Assembly (NCBI GenBank): GCA_036504075.1
Contig: DASXVX010000033.1
Coordinates: 76,433-140,432 of the forward strand
DNA length: 64,000 nt
Direction: 5' to 3'
Source of the DNA: DASXVX01 sp036504075
GTDB taxonomy: Bacteria > Bacillota > Sulfobacillia > Symbiobacteriales > Symbiobacteriaceae
The notes beneath the pieces are model-generated. The model did no database searches, had not been told where the DNA came from, and saw only the letters and a program-made list of their open reading frames with translations. The position numbers and the translations under genes are program-made. Below, in pieces: positions 8,657 through 15,912 of this stretch; position 1 is the first letter of the stretch, and the number at the start of each line of letters is the position of its first letter.

Positions 8657-9979
8657 TTACTTGCTGTGACCGCCTTCGGCCGCCCACTTTTCGAGCATGT
8701 CGGTGGTGACAGACTTGGGACGCTCGAGGGCGTAGCCGAGGCCACGGTCCCAGGTGATGTTGGCCATGCAGCCAAGGGCCCGGCCCACGCCGAACAGCAC
8801 GGTGTAGAAGTCCCATTCGTGAATGCCATAGTGCCACTGGATCACGCCGGACTGCGCGTCGACGTTCGGCCACGGGTTCTTCGCCTTGCCGTGCTCCATG
8901 AGGACGCCCGGGGCAACCTCATAGATGGTGCTGACAAGCTTGAAGAGCGGGTCGTTGGGCAGGTTCTTGAGGCAGAACTCGCGCTGGGCCGTGTAGCGGG
9001 GGTCAGTCCGCCGGAGCACGGCGTGGCCGTAGCCCGGAACGACCTGCCCGGCGTTGAGGGTATCCCAGAGCGCCTTGGTGACGTTCTCCTTGGTCGGCTC
9101 GACGCCTTCGCCCAGCTTCTTCTGGAAGCCCATGATCCAGGACAGGACTTCCTGGTTCGCCAGGCCGTGCAGCGGACCGGCGAGGCCGTTCAGACCGGCG
9201 GAGTAGGCATAGTAGGCGTCCGACAGAGCCGAGGCCACCAGATGGGTGGTGTGGGCAGAAACGTTGCCGGACTCGTGATCGGAGTGGAGAATAAAGTACA
9301 TGCGGGAAATGTCGTCATAGGGCTTGGCAATGCCGCACATGTGTGCGAAATTGGCGCCCATGTCGAGGCTCGGATCGATGGCGATCTGTTCGTCGTTCTT
9401 GTACTTATAGCGATAGATGAAAGCGGCGATGATGGGGAGCCGAGCGACGATGTCGCTGGCGTCCTCATACATGTACTCCCACGCGCTCATCTTGTTGAAC
9501 TTACCGGAACCATAGAACTGGGCGAACTTGGAGCCTTTCTGCAGGGCCAGGAGGCCGGTGGAGAGCATCACCATCGGGTGGCTGTCCTTCGGCAACGCCT
9601 TGATTACGTCGAAGACGTAAGTGGGCACCTGCTGGCGCTCTTTCCACTCGTCGATGACCTCGGCAACCTCAGACTCAGTAGGAATGTCACCGGTCAGCAG
9701 GAAGTACCAGAACGCCTCAACGGTCGGGTAGTCAGAGCCGGGAGCTTTGGGAAGACTGGCAAACGTCTCCGGAATGGTCTTGCCCCGGAAGCGGATCCCT
9801 TCCAAGGGGTCCAGGTACGAGATATCGGTAACCAGACAGGAGACGTCGCGAGCCCCGCCAATGGCCTGATCGATCGTAACCTGGTCGATGACGACCTTGC
9901 CAAAATCCTTCACAAGCTGGGTGGTGCGCGGGCGGTGCGCTTCAATCTTCTGCTTAAGTGCGTCCTTAAGTTTTGACAT
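8657..9979 (-). CDS. Citrate synthase, eukaryote-like
   Basis: This enzyme condenses acetyl-CoA with oxaloacetate to citrate. The 440-residue protein resembles mitochondrial and Geobacter-type citrate synthases more than the usual bacterial GltA. Diagnostic stretches are SDHESGNVSAHTTHLV, GPLHGLANQEVL, VVPGYGHAVLRRTDPRY and a C-terminal DFYTVLFGVGRALG. The catalytic histidines fall in LHGLAN and GYGHAV and the aspartate near NVDAQSG. The ATG at 9979 is chosen over a longer upstream frame because a GGGGAGG site precedes it and family homology starts there. It follows mdh and icd on the same strand and ends in its own terminator. Confidence 0.95.
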   Translation of the reverse strand: MSKLKDALKQKIEAHRPRTTQLVKDFGKVVIDQVTIDQAIGGARDVSCLVTDISYLDPLEGIRFRGKTIPETFASLPKAPGSDYPTVEAFWYFLLTGDIPTESEVAEVIDEWKERQQVPTYVFDVIKALPKDSHPMVMLSTGLLALQKGSKFAQFYGSGKFNKMSAWEYMYEDASDIVARLPIIAAFIYRYKYKNDEQIAIDPSLDMGANFAHMCGIAKPYDDISRMYFILHSDHESGNVSAHTTHLVASALSDAYYAYSAGLNGLAGPLHGLANQEVLSWIMGFQKKLGEGVEPTKENVTKALWDTLNAGQVVPGYGHAVLRRTDPRYTAQREFCLKNLPNDPLFKLVSTIYEVAPGVLMEHGKAKNPWPNVDAQSGVIQWHYGIHEWDFYTVLFGVGRALGCMANITWDRGLGYALERPKSVTTDMLEKWAAEGGHSK

Positions 9980-10098
9980 AATGCTACCTACCTCCCCTTT
10001 CTCAGACACGAGGTGTGTACGTGGTCGTCCTGGGGCGACAGCTTCCACATAATTGCCAAGAGCCCGGCCGTTTGCGGGGCGACCGGGCCTGTTCCGTT

Positions 10099-11052
10099 CT
10101 ACTTGCCGCTCAGAATACCGGACTTCAGGAACTCCACCATGGCCTTGACGCCGCCGGCACTCTTGTCCATGGCAGCTTTTTCGTCCGCGGTGAGCTCGAT
10201 TTCGATGATCTTCTCAATGCCATTGCCGCCGACCACGGTCATGACGCCCAGGCACATATCATTGTAGCCCCACTCGCCTTCGAGGTAGGCAATGGTCGGG
10301 ATGATCCGCTTGCGGTCCTTCAGGATCGCTTCGGTCATCTCCACCAGGGACATGCCCGGGGCATAACCAGCGGAGGTGCCCATCAGATTTACGATCTCGC
10401 CGCCGCCCTTGCGGGTCCGCTCGACGATTGCGTCGATGGTCTCCTTGGGGAGGAGCTTCTCAATGGGAATGCCGCCGGCCGAAGTGTAGCGAACCAGGGG
10501 CACCATGTCGTCGCCGTGGCCGCCCAGCACGCAGCCGTTGACGTCCTGGAAGGAGACGCCGAGGGCGTTGGCCAGGAAGGTGCGGTAGCGGGCGGTGTCC
10601 AGGACGCCGGACTGGCCGATGACCCGGTTCTTCGGGAAGCCGGAGGCCTTCAGGGCCACGTAAGTCATGGAGTCGACCGGGTTGGTGAGCACAATAATGT
10701 ACGCTTCCGGGGCGTACTGCGCCACTTTTTCGGCGATGCCCTTGACGATGGCCGCATTGGTATTGACAAGATCTTCACGGCTCATGCCGGGCTTGCGGGG
10801 CAGGCCGGCGGTGATGATGACGACATCCGAGCCCGCGATGTCCTCGTAGTTGGCAGTGCCGGAGAAGTGGGTGTCGTTGCCGTAAACCGGCATGGCCTGC
10901 ATGAGGTCGAGCGAGACGCCCTTCGCAAAGTTCTCCCGGACCGGGAGGTCGACGAGGACGATGTCGCCCAGATCGCGCGCTGCGGCGAAAATCGCGGTGC
11001 CCTGGCCCGTAAACCCGGAACCGATAATCGAGATCTTGTTCCGCTTGATCAT
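10099..11052 (-). CDS. mdh: Malate dehydrogenase, LDH-like
   Basis: This NAD-dependent enzyme oxidises malate to oxaloacetate, the substrate of the neighbouring citrate synthase. The 317-residue protein has the Rossmann motif (ISIIGSGFTGQG), the substrate loop GLPRKPGMSREDLV with its arginines, VLTNPVDSMTYVA, and the catalytic histidine in CVLGGHGDDMVP. These place it in the LDH-like MDH group. The start at 11052 follows a GGGGGAG site; an upstream in-frame extension of 15 residues is unlikely. It lies 66 nt after icd, with a GC-rich hairpin in between, and about 120 nt before citrate synthase. Confidence 0.95.
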   Translation of the reverse strand: MIKRNKISIIGSGFTGQGTAIFAAARDLGDIVLVDLPVRENFAKGVSLDLMQAMPVYGNDTHFSGTANYEDIAGSDVVIITAGLPRKPGMSREDLVNTNAAIVKGIAEKVAQYAPEAYIIVLTNPVDSMTYVALKASGFPKNRVIGQSGVLDTARYRTFLANALGVSFQDVNGCVLGGHGDDMVPLVRYTSAGGIPIEKLLPKETIDAIVERTRKGGGEIVNLMGTSAGYAPGMSLVEMTEAILKDRKRIIPTIAYLEGEWGYNDMCLGVMTVVGGNGIEKIIEIELTADEKAAMDKSAGGVKAMVEFLKSGILSGK

Positions 11053-11080
11053 GGTGCAGGACTCTCCCCCTTTGATAATC

Positions 11081-11107
11081 GGCGGGCCGCGGGTCACGCG
11101 GCCCGCC
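11081..11107 (-). other. 11-bp inverted repeat between icd and mdh
   Basis: GGCGGGCCGCG pairs perfectly with CGCGGCCCGCC around a 5-nt loop. No T-run follows on the minus strand, so it is more likely an mRNA-stabilising or partially attenuating hairpin than a full terminator. Confidence 0.45.
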
Positions 11108-11118
11108 CATGGACGGAC

Positions 11119-12390
11119 TTACATGTGCTTGATGATCTCCGCACCGAACTCGGAGCACTTGATCTCCTTGGCGCCCTGCATCTGGCGCGCGAGGTCATAA
11201 GTAACCGTGCCAGCCGCGATCGCACCGTCCAGACCCTTCATGATCAGGTCGGCAGCTTCGTTCCAGCCCATGTAGCGGAACATCATCTCGGCAGAGAGGA
11301 TGACCGAGCCGGGGTTGACCTTGTCCAGGTCGGCATACTTCGGCGCGGTGCCATGGGTGGCCTCGAACAGACCGATGCCGCCGGTGTAGGAGATGTTGGC
11401 GCCCGGAGCCAGGCCCAGACCGCCGACGATGGCCGCGCAGTGGTCGGACATGTAGTCGCCGTTCAGGTTCAGGGTGGCGAGGACGTCCCACTCGTCGGGA
11501 CGGAGCAGCAGCTGCTGGAAGGTGATGTCAGCGATGCGGTCGCGGACAAGGATCTTGCCTTCGGGCATCTTGCCCTTGTAGTCGTCAGACCACAGCTCGT
11601 CTTCCGTGATGCAGTCGTTGCGGAACTCCTTGGTGGCCACTTCGTAACCCCAGTCACGGAAAGCGCCTTCGGTGAACTTCTGGATGTTCCCCTTGTGAAC
11701 GAGGGTGACGCTCTTGCGCTTGTATTCGATGGCGTACTGAATGGCGGCCCGGATGAGGCGCTTGGAGCCGAACTCGGAGACCGGCTTGATACCGATGCCG
11801 ACCTGGTCGAGGCCGGGTTCGGAGTTCGGAATCTTTTTGCCAAGTTCCTTTTCGATGAACTCCTGAATCTTGATGGCCTCGGGGGACCCGGCCTTCCATT
11901 CGATGCCGGCGTAGATGTCTTCCGTGTTCTCACGGAAAATGCAGACGTCGGTCTTTTCGGGATGCTTCACCGGGCTGGGCACGCCCTTGAAGTACTTGAC
12001 CGGCCGCACGCAGGCGTAGAGGTCCAGCAGTTGGCGCAGGGCCACGTTCAGGGAGCGGATGCCGCCGCCGACCGGGGTGGTCAGGGGACCCTTGATACCA
12101 ACGCGATACTCTTTCATCGCGGTGATGGTGTCGTCGATGAGCCACTCGCCGTAGTTATTGAGGGACTTTTCGCCGGCGAAGATTTCGAACCACTCAATCT
12201 TGCGCTTGCCGCCGTAGGCCTTCGCCACTGCCGCGTCGAGGACCGGCTGGGTGGCCTTCCAGATGTCGCGGCCGATGCCGTCGCCTTCGATGAACGGGAT
12301 GATGGGGTTATTGGGGACTACGAGCCGGCCGTTTTCCATGGTGATCTTTTCGCCTTTGGTCGGGGCCGTCAGCTTGGTAAACTTCGCCAC
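11119..12390 (-). CDS. icd: Isocitrate dehydrogenase, NADP-dependent type
   Basis: This enzyme decarboxylates isocitrate to 2-oxoglutarate. The 423-residue protein matches the bacterial NADP enzyme over its length: IPFIEGDGIGRDIW near the N-terminus, GPLTTPVGGGIRSLNVALRQ with the substrate serine, the arginine-rich DVCIFRENTEDIYAGIEW, the TLVHKGNIQKFTEGAF segment, and LNLNGDYMSDHCAAIVGGLGLAPGAN. It starts at GTG with GGAGGT 7-10 nt upstream. As first gene of the icd-mdh-citrate synthase array it probably carries the promoter for all three. Cofactor choice is inferred from family resemblance. Confidence 0.95.
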   Translation of the reverse strand: MAKFTKLTAPTKGEKITMENGRLVVPNNPIIPFIEGDGIGRDIWKATQPVLDAAVAKAYGGKRKIEWFEIFAGEKSLNNYGEWLIDDTITAMKEYRVGIKGPLTTPVGGGIRSLNVALRQLLDLYACVRPVKYFKGVPSPVKHPEKTDVCIFRENTEDIYAGIEWKAGSPEAIKIQEFIEKELGKKIPNSEPGLDQVGIGIKPVSEFGSKRLIRAAIQYAIEYKRKSVTLVHKGNIQKFTEGAFRDWGYEVATKEFRNDCITEDELWSDDYKGKMPEGKILVRDRIADITFQQLLLRPDEWDVLATLNLNGDYMSDHCAAIVGGLGLAPGANISYTGGIGLFEATHGTAPKYADLDKVNPGSVILSAEMMFRYMGWNEAADLIMKGLDGAIAAGTVTYDLARQMQGAKEIKCSEFGAEIIKHM

Positions 12391-12900
12391 GTCCGCACCT
12401 CCATGTAATGCACAGCAGATTGTCTGCTGCGGGGGAGAGTCCAGGCGGCCGGCCGGAGCCCACCCAAGCGCGGGGCATGGGTGCGGGGGCCTGACCTCTC
12501 TCTATCTAACCTGCGACCGGGGGGCTGCCCGGCCGGGCGGTTAAGCTTGTGAATGACAGCACAAAGTCGACGAAAACCATTTTATAATGTAAATAGTCCG
12601 TCACTCTAATAACTGAAGTTTATCATGGTTATATTCGGGCGGGAATACCCAAACGGTGCAAACAATATGACCGAAAGTAACTAGTTACTCACTTGCCAGA
12701 AACCGTTCGCAGGGCAGAAAGTATAATACCACCCACGCACTATCGTACCAACTTTCGCCTCTGGGGAAAAGCCCTTACATGGCCCCCTTGAACAAAATTT
12801 GCCCTCGGACCGCCGCACTCATGTACGGTGATCCGAAGGCTGGCCGAATCGTTGCGACCGCCGGCGCCGGAGTGGACGCCGGGACGGCGAGTTTGGCGGT
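12391..12900. other. Non-coding stretch upstream of icd
   Basis: No convincing gene is seen in these 510 bases. The AT-richer part (12560-12760) is the likely promoter region of the icd array; several TATAAT-like strings occur there on both strands but none has a well-spaced -35 box. The part near 12840 is GC-rich and belongs to the 3' side of the low-complexity protein gene. Confidence 0.5.
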
Positions 12901-13593
12901 TCAGGCGCGGGTCGAATACTCGGTGCCATGACCTTTCGTTGTGTACACGCCCCGGCGGGGAACCCCGGCAGGCCGGGGACGGGACCCCTCCTGTGCTGCC
13001 GGTTGCTCCTGGGGTTGGGGTACCTGGGTCTGCACCTGATTGCGTTGCAGTTGCTGCATCAAATAGGGTAGTGCGGCATTCAGGGCGGCCTGTTGCTGAA
13101 TGGCCTGTTGCTGAATGGCCTGTTGCTGGGCGGCCTGCTGCTGGGCGGCCTGGTGGAGAGCGAACTGCTGCAGAAGTGCCTGTTGCTGCGGGTCCGGCAT
13201 CGGCACTTGCGCTTGCTGCGACTGAAACAACGCTTGCTGTTGAGCCATGGCTTGCAGGGCGGCCTGCTGCATGAGGGCCTGTTCAGCCATGGCCTGCTGC
13301 GGGTCCGGTTCGGCGGGCCACGGCCCGCTCTGCGGCGCAGGCGGCAGGCCCTGAAAGGCCATCAGAGCGGGGTCGGCCGGATAACCCACCGGCGCGGGCG
13401 GGTAGTCGCCGCCCATCTGCGGCGAGTACTGCGGGGCCTGCTGGGCGGGCGGTGCCTGCGGAGCCGGCTGCTGAGGCGCGTTGGGCATCTGTGGCATGTT
13501 GCCGGGGAGCGGGGGCATGGTGGGCATGGTGCCCGGGAAGCGCATGCCCATGGGGGGCATGAAAGGCGGAGCCGCTATCATTCCTCGACGCAC
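12901..13593 (-). CDS. Gln/Pro/Met-rich low-complexity protein
   Basis: This 230-residue protein has no recognisable fold. Its N-terminal third is rich in Pro and Met (repeated MPPM, MPTMPPLPGNMPQMP). The middle is a run of Ala-Gln heptad-like units (AAQQQ and AIQQQ repeated), and the C-terminus is basic (RPRPAGVPRRG). The GTG at 13593 is chosen because an extended GGAGGAGGAGGT lies exactly 7 nt upstream; the longer frame to 13716 lacks a site. Composition of this kind occurs in spore coat or surface proteins of Bacillota, but that is only a suggestion. It is a single gene, divergent from the methyltransferase. Confidence 0.65.
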   Translation of the reverse strand: MRRGMIAAPPFMPPMGMRFPGTMPTMPPLPGNMPQMPNAPQQPAPQAPPAQQAPQYSPQMGGDYPPAPVGYPADPALMAFQGLPPAPQSGPWPAEPDPQQAMAEQALMQQAALQAMAQQQALFQSQQAQVPMPDPQQQALLQQFALHQAAQQQAAQQQAIQQQAIQQQAALNAALPYLMQQLQRNQVQTQVPQPQEQPAAQEGSRPRPAGVPRRGVYTTKGHGTEYSTRA

Positions 13594-13722
13594 GCGCGGG
13601 ACCTCCTCCTCCAACTCTGCTGGCGTTGCTCCCATACTATGGAGCCGGCCCCCCCGTGACACAGCGGGGACGCAGGAGCGAGCCACAGAATAAGCTGGCC
13701 GCAGGGGGTGTGACAAGGGAAC

Positions 13723-14529
13723 GTGGAAGCGGCAAAATCACGCTTGGCACGAGGATACTCGCGGGCGGCCCCCCTTTATGATGCTGTGGCGGGCCCCATG
13801 TACGCAGCGGGCCTCCGGCGGCTGCTGCCGCGCCTTATAGTCCGGCCCGGGCCGGCGATACTGGACGTTGGCTGCGGCACGGGCGTCAACTTGACGGAGG
13901 CGGCCCGCTGGTTCGCCCCGACCCGGCTTCTGGCCGGCATCGACCTGTCGCCCGGCATGGTCGAAGTCGCCCGCTCCAAGGCCGCCTACCTGGGCATGCC
14001 GGCTGAGTTCACCGTCGGCGATGCGGAGCAGCTGCCATACTCCGACCAGCTCTTTGACCTGGTGATTTGCAATTCGGTCTTTCATTGGTTCAAGGATAAG
14101 GAGACCGCTCTGAGCGAAATGCGGCGGGTTCTGCGGCCGGGCGGGCAACTGGTGCTCATCTGTGCGTCGGCGCCGGGCTTCCGGGAGTGGTTCGGCGTCC
14201 TCGACTCGCTCATGCGGTCGGTGCTGGGTCCCGGCACCCCCCGTTCCGCTCCCGACCTGCCGTCGGCGGCGGAAGTCGGAGGGCTCCTGCGGCAGTCCGG
14301 GTTCGTCATCAGCTACATGGCCAATCCCACTTCGGTCTACCGGGTCCCTCATCCCGAGTCGTTCATTCGTCTGATGTCCACCGTCGCCCCGGGCTGGACC
14401 GCAGACCTGCCGCCCGAGTCGCAGTCGTACATTGAAACCATGGCTGCGGCCTACCTGCGCCGGAACTGGCCCCAGGGGTTCCCCAACACCTGGTCTGTCT
14501 TCGAAGCCATCGGGGTCCGGCCGGACTGA
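13723..14529 (+). CDS. Class I SAM-dependent methyltransferase
   Basis: The 268-residue protein has the SAM-binding motif I ILDVGCGTGVNL (about residues 46-57), an acidic ribose-binding residue in GIDLSPGMVEVA, motif II-like VGDAEQLPYSDQLFDLVICNSVFHWF and the post-motif MRRVLRPGGQLVLI. This is a UbiE/Methyltransf_11-type enzyme of unknown acceptor. The N-terminal YSRAAPLYDAVAG resembles quinone and small-molecule methyltransferases. The GTG start has AAGGGA close upstream and GGGGG about 10 nt away. The gene is monocistronic and ends at a hairpin terminator. Confidence 0.85.
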   Translation: MEAAKSRLARGYSRAAPLYDAVAGPMYAAGLRRLLPRLIVRPGPAILDVGCGTGVNLTEAARWFAPTRLLAGIDLSPGMVEVARSKAAYLGMPAEFTVGDAEQLPYSDQLFDLVICNSVFHWFKDKETALSEMRRVLRPGGQLVLICASAPGFREWFGVLDSLMRSVLGPGTPRSAPDLPSAAEVGGLLRQSGFVISYMANPTSVYRVPHPESFIRLMSTVAPGWTADLPPESQSYIETMAAAYLRRNWPQGFPNTWSVFEAIGVRPD

Positions 14530-14550
14530 TCTCCGGTTGGCAGACTTTCG

Positions 14551-14577
14551 GACCGCCTCCGCCGAGGCGGTCCTTTC
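14551..14577 (+). terminator. Terminator after the methyltransferase gene
   Basis: GACCGCCTC pairs with GAGGCGGTC around a short loop and is followed by CTTTC, 22 nt after the stop codon. The T-run is short, so termination may be partial. Confidence 0.65.
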
Positions 14578-14579
14578 CC

Positions 14580-14603
14580 GCGACTAACCTGGCGGTTAGT
14601 CGC
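14580..14603. repeat. 24-bp palindrome, copy 1
   Basis: Arms GCGACTAACC and GGTTAGTCGC flank TGGC. An identical copy lies 68 bp downstream. Placement ahead of the ArsR-like gene suggests a protein-binding site, though the stem could also form in RNA. Confidence 0.8.
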
Positions 14604-14647
14604 CCGCCTCCCGGCATTTTGCTCCGCAAAAGCCTGCCGGCCACCAT

Positions 14648-14671
14648 GCGACTAACCTGGCGGTTAGTCGC
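14648..14671. repeat. 24-bp palindrome, copy 2
   Basis: This is identical to the copy at 14580-14603 and ends 10 bp upstream of the -35 box of the candidate promoter for the ArsR-like regulator, a typical operator position. A third, imperfect hairpin (GGCATTTTGC/GCAAAAGCC) lies between the two copies. Confidence 0.8.
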
Positions 14672-14681
14672 GAACTGAGTA

Positions 14682-14710
14682 TTGCGGAATTGCATTCGTG
14701 GCTTTATGAT
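14682..14710 (+). promoter_or_regulatory. Candidate promoter of the ArsR-like regulator
   Basis: TTGCGG (14682-14687) and TATGAT (14705-14710) are spaced by 17 bp, with the palindrome immediately upstream. The coding start follows about 70 nt later. Confidence 0.6.
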
Positions 14711-14781
14711 TTGCCGTCAACGTGATAAACTTAGCGTTGAATAATTTACCGTTGTCTCGACGGTAGAGGGGACGGCGACTC

Positions 14782-15354
14782 ATGCTGGAGCAATATACCA
14801 TCAGTGATATCAAGCAACTGAAGGCGCTCAGTCACGCTTCCCGGGTCAAGATTCTCAGCGCCATCGCCGAGAAGCCGATGACTGCCAAGCAACTGGCCGA
14901 TCAGTTCGGCGAGGAGCCGGCAAAGACCAGCTACCACGTCAAGCAGTTGCTTAAGGTGGGCCTGGTGGAGTTGAAATTCACCCGTGAAACCCAGAACGGC
15001 ATTATTGAAAAATATTATCAGTCTATCGCCAAGGAGTTCCAGACTGATCCCTACCTGGCCCGGCAGCCGGAGGGTCGCAACCACCTGGAGACTGGCTTCC
15101 TGCGCGAGCTAAACAAGACGCAATCCGATTTTCTGCAGGCGTACCGGGCAGACTTGGAGCGGGCAGCGGGCCGGGAGACGGGTCCCGAGACCACGTCGTA
15201 CGGCTTCCACCGCCTGGGCCTCTCTCCGGATCGGCTTCCGGCGTTTGAAGCGGAACTGAAGGCGCTCGTTGAGAAGTACGAGAGCAGCGAGGGCAACTAC
15301 GCCTTCCACTTCCTGGCCTTCCCTGCGGACGACAAGCAAAAATCGCTGGCGTAA
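14782..15354 (+). CDS. ArsR/HTH_20-type transcriptional regulator
   Basis: The 190-residue protein has an N-terminal winged helix: IKQLKALSHASRVKILSAIAEKPMTAKQLADQFGEEPAKTSYHVKQLLKVGLVEL. This form (SYHVKQL) is typical of ArsR-related regulators. The C-terminal 110 residues, rich in charged helices, resemble the extension of HTH_20 proteins that bind small ligands or respond to stress. There is no CxC metal motif, so a metal sensor role is not supported. The ATG is preceded by AGAGGGGAC. Two identical palindromes upstream are candidate operators for autoregulation. An intrinsic terminator follows. Confidence 0.85.
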   Translation: MLEQYTISDIKQLKALSHASRVKILSAIAEKPMTAKQLADQFGEEPAKTSYHVKQLLKVGLVELKFTRETQNGIIEKYYQSIAKEFQTDPYLARQPEGRNHLETGFLRELNKTQSDFLQAYRADLERAAGRETGPETTSYGFHRLGLSPDRLPAFEAELKALVEKYESSEGNYAFHFLAFPADDKQKSLA

Positions 15355-15366
15355 GCGACAAAAACG

Positions 15367-15398
15367 GGCGACCGGGCTTTACCGCCAGGTCGCCTTTT
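15367..15398 (+). terminator. Terminator after the ArsR-like gene
   Basis: A GGCGACC stem pairs with GGTCGCC (15367-15373 and 15388-15394) and is followed by TTTT. Confidence 0.8.
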
Positions 15399-15524
15399 GC
15401 TTTCATTCACACCGCTGTGCCCGTGAACATACGCTGGGACGGAAACGCCACCGAAGAGGGGCGGTGACCTCCTTCCCATCCGGTCTCTCCGGAGGTCACG
15501 AGATAGAGAGGAGTGTAAGAGCGG

Positions 15525-15680
15525 ATGAACTTTGGCTACAATGCTGCGCCCGCGGCGTATTCCCCCTTCATCGGCGCCCAGGCAGGGGCTGCGGATTTGG
15601 CCATCGCCCCCGGGGCGGCTGTGTACCCAGCGGCGAAGGCTGCTGTCGGCAAAGTGGCTAAGACCCCGCTGATTGTATAG
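15525..15680 (+). CDS. Small Ala-rich protein, 51 residues
   Basis: The reading frame starts ATG-AAC-TTT-GGC and encodes MNFGYNAAPAAYSPF, an Ala/Gly-rich middle, and VGKVAKTPLIV before TAG. AGAGGAG lies 11 nt upstream. No family is recognised. Composition (Asn/Tyr/Ala near the N-terminus, Lys near the C-terminus) is compatible with a small spore or surface peptide, but this is a guess. About 25 nt before the ribosome binding site is a 9-bp inverted repeat, GTGACCTCC/GGAGGTCAC (15464-15472, 15491-15499), which could be an operator. It is isolated between the ArsR-like gene and a degraded response-regulator gene. Confidence 0.45.
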   Translation: MNFGYNAAPAAYSPFIGAQAGAADLAIAPGAAVYPAAKAAVGKVAKTPLIV

Positions 15681-15780
15681 TGACCACTCTTTATGCAGCG
15701 CTGGTCCGGGCGCCACCAAAGCAAGAAGCAGAGCCGTCCGTGATGCCAAGACCGGCATCGGGAGTTCGAAAAAGAAGGCC

Positions 15781-15912
15781 TTAGCCTTGTCCCGAGTCCA
15801 GCCGGTCAGCACGTCGGTTGTGACCTATGGAGGCAAACGGAAGGAGGTCCCGGATGAAGCGCTGGATACGGGGCTCATCGTCAATGATCAGCACGACCTG
15901 TTTCGCCATCAT
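15781..15912 (-). pseudogene. Truncated OmpR-type response regulator (stub)
   Basis: The frame begins at an ATG overlapping the stop codon of the kinase gene by 4 nt (ATGA), the normal layout for a kinase-regulator pair. It encodes the first strand and acidic pocket of a receiver domain, IDDEPRIQRFIR, in 12 residues identical to the intact regulator at 36452-37147. After about 20 matching residues similarity stops; a further 22 unrelated codons lead to TAA. The phosphorylated aspartate, switch residues and DNA-binding domain are all absent, so this cannot work as a regulator. The kinase upstream is therefore orphaned at this locus. Confidence 0.85.

Noticed and set aside
10015..12408. Very long frame antisense to mdh and icd (797 codons)
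   Set aside because: A typical GC-rich shadow of highly conserved genes on the other strand, without ribosome binding site or domain similarity.
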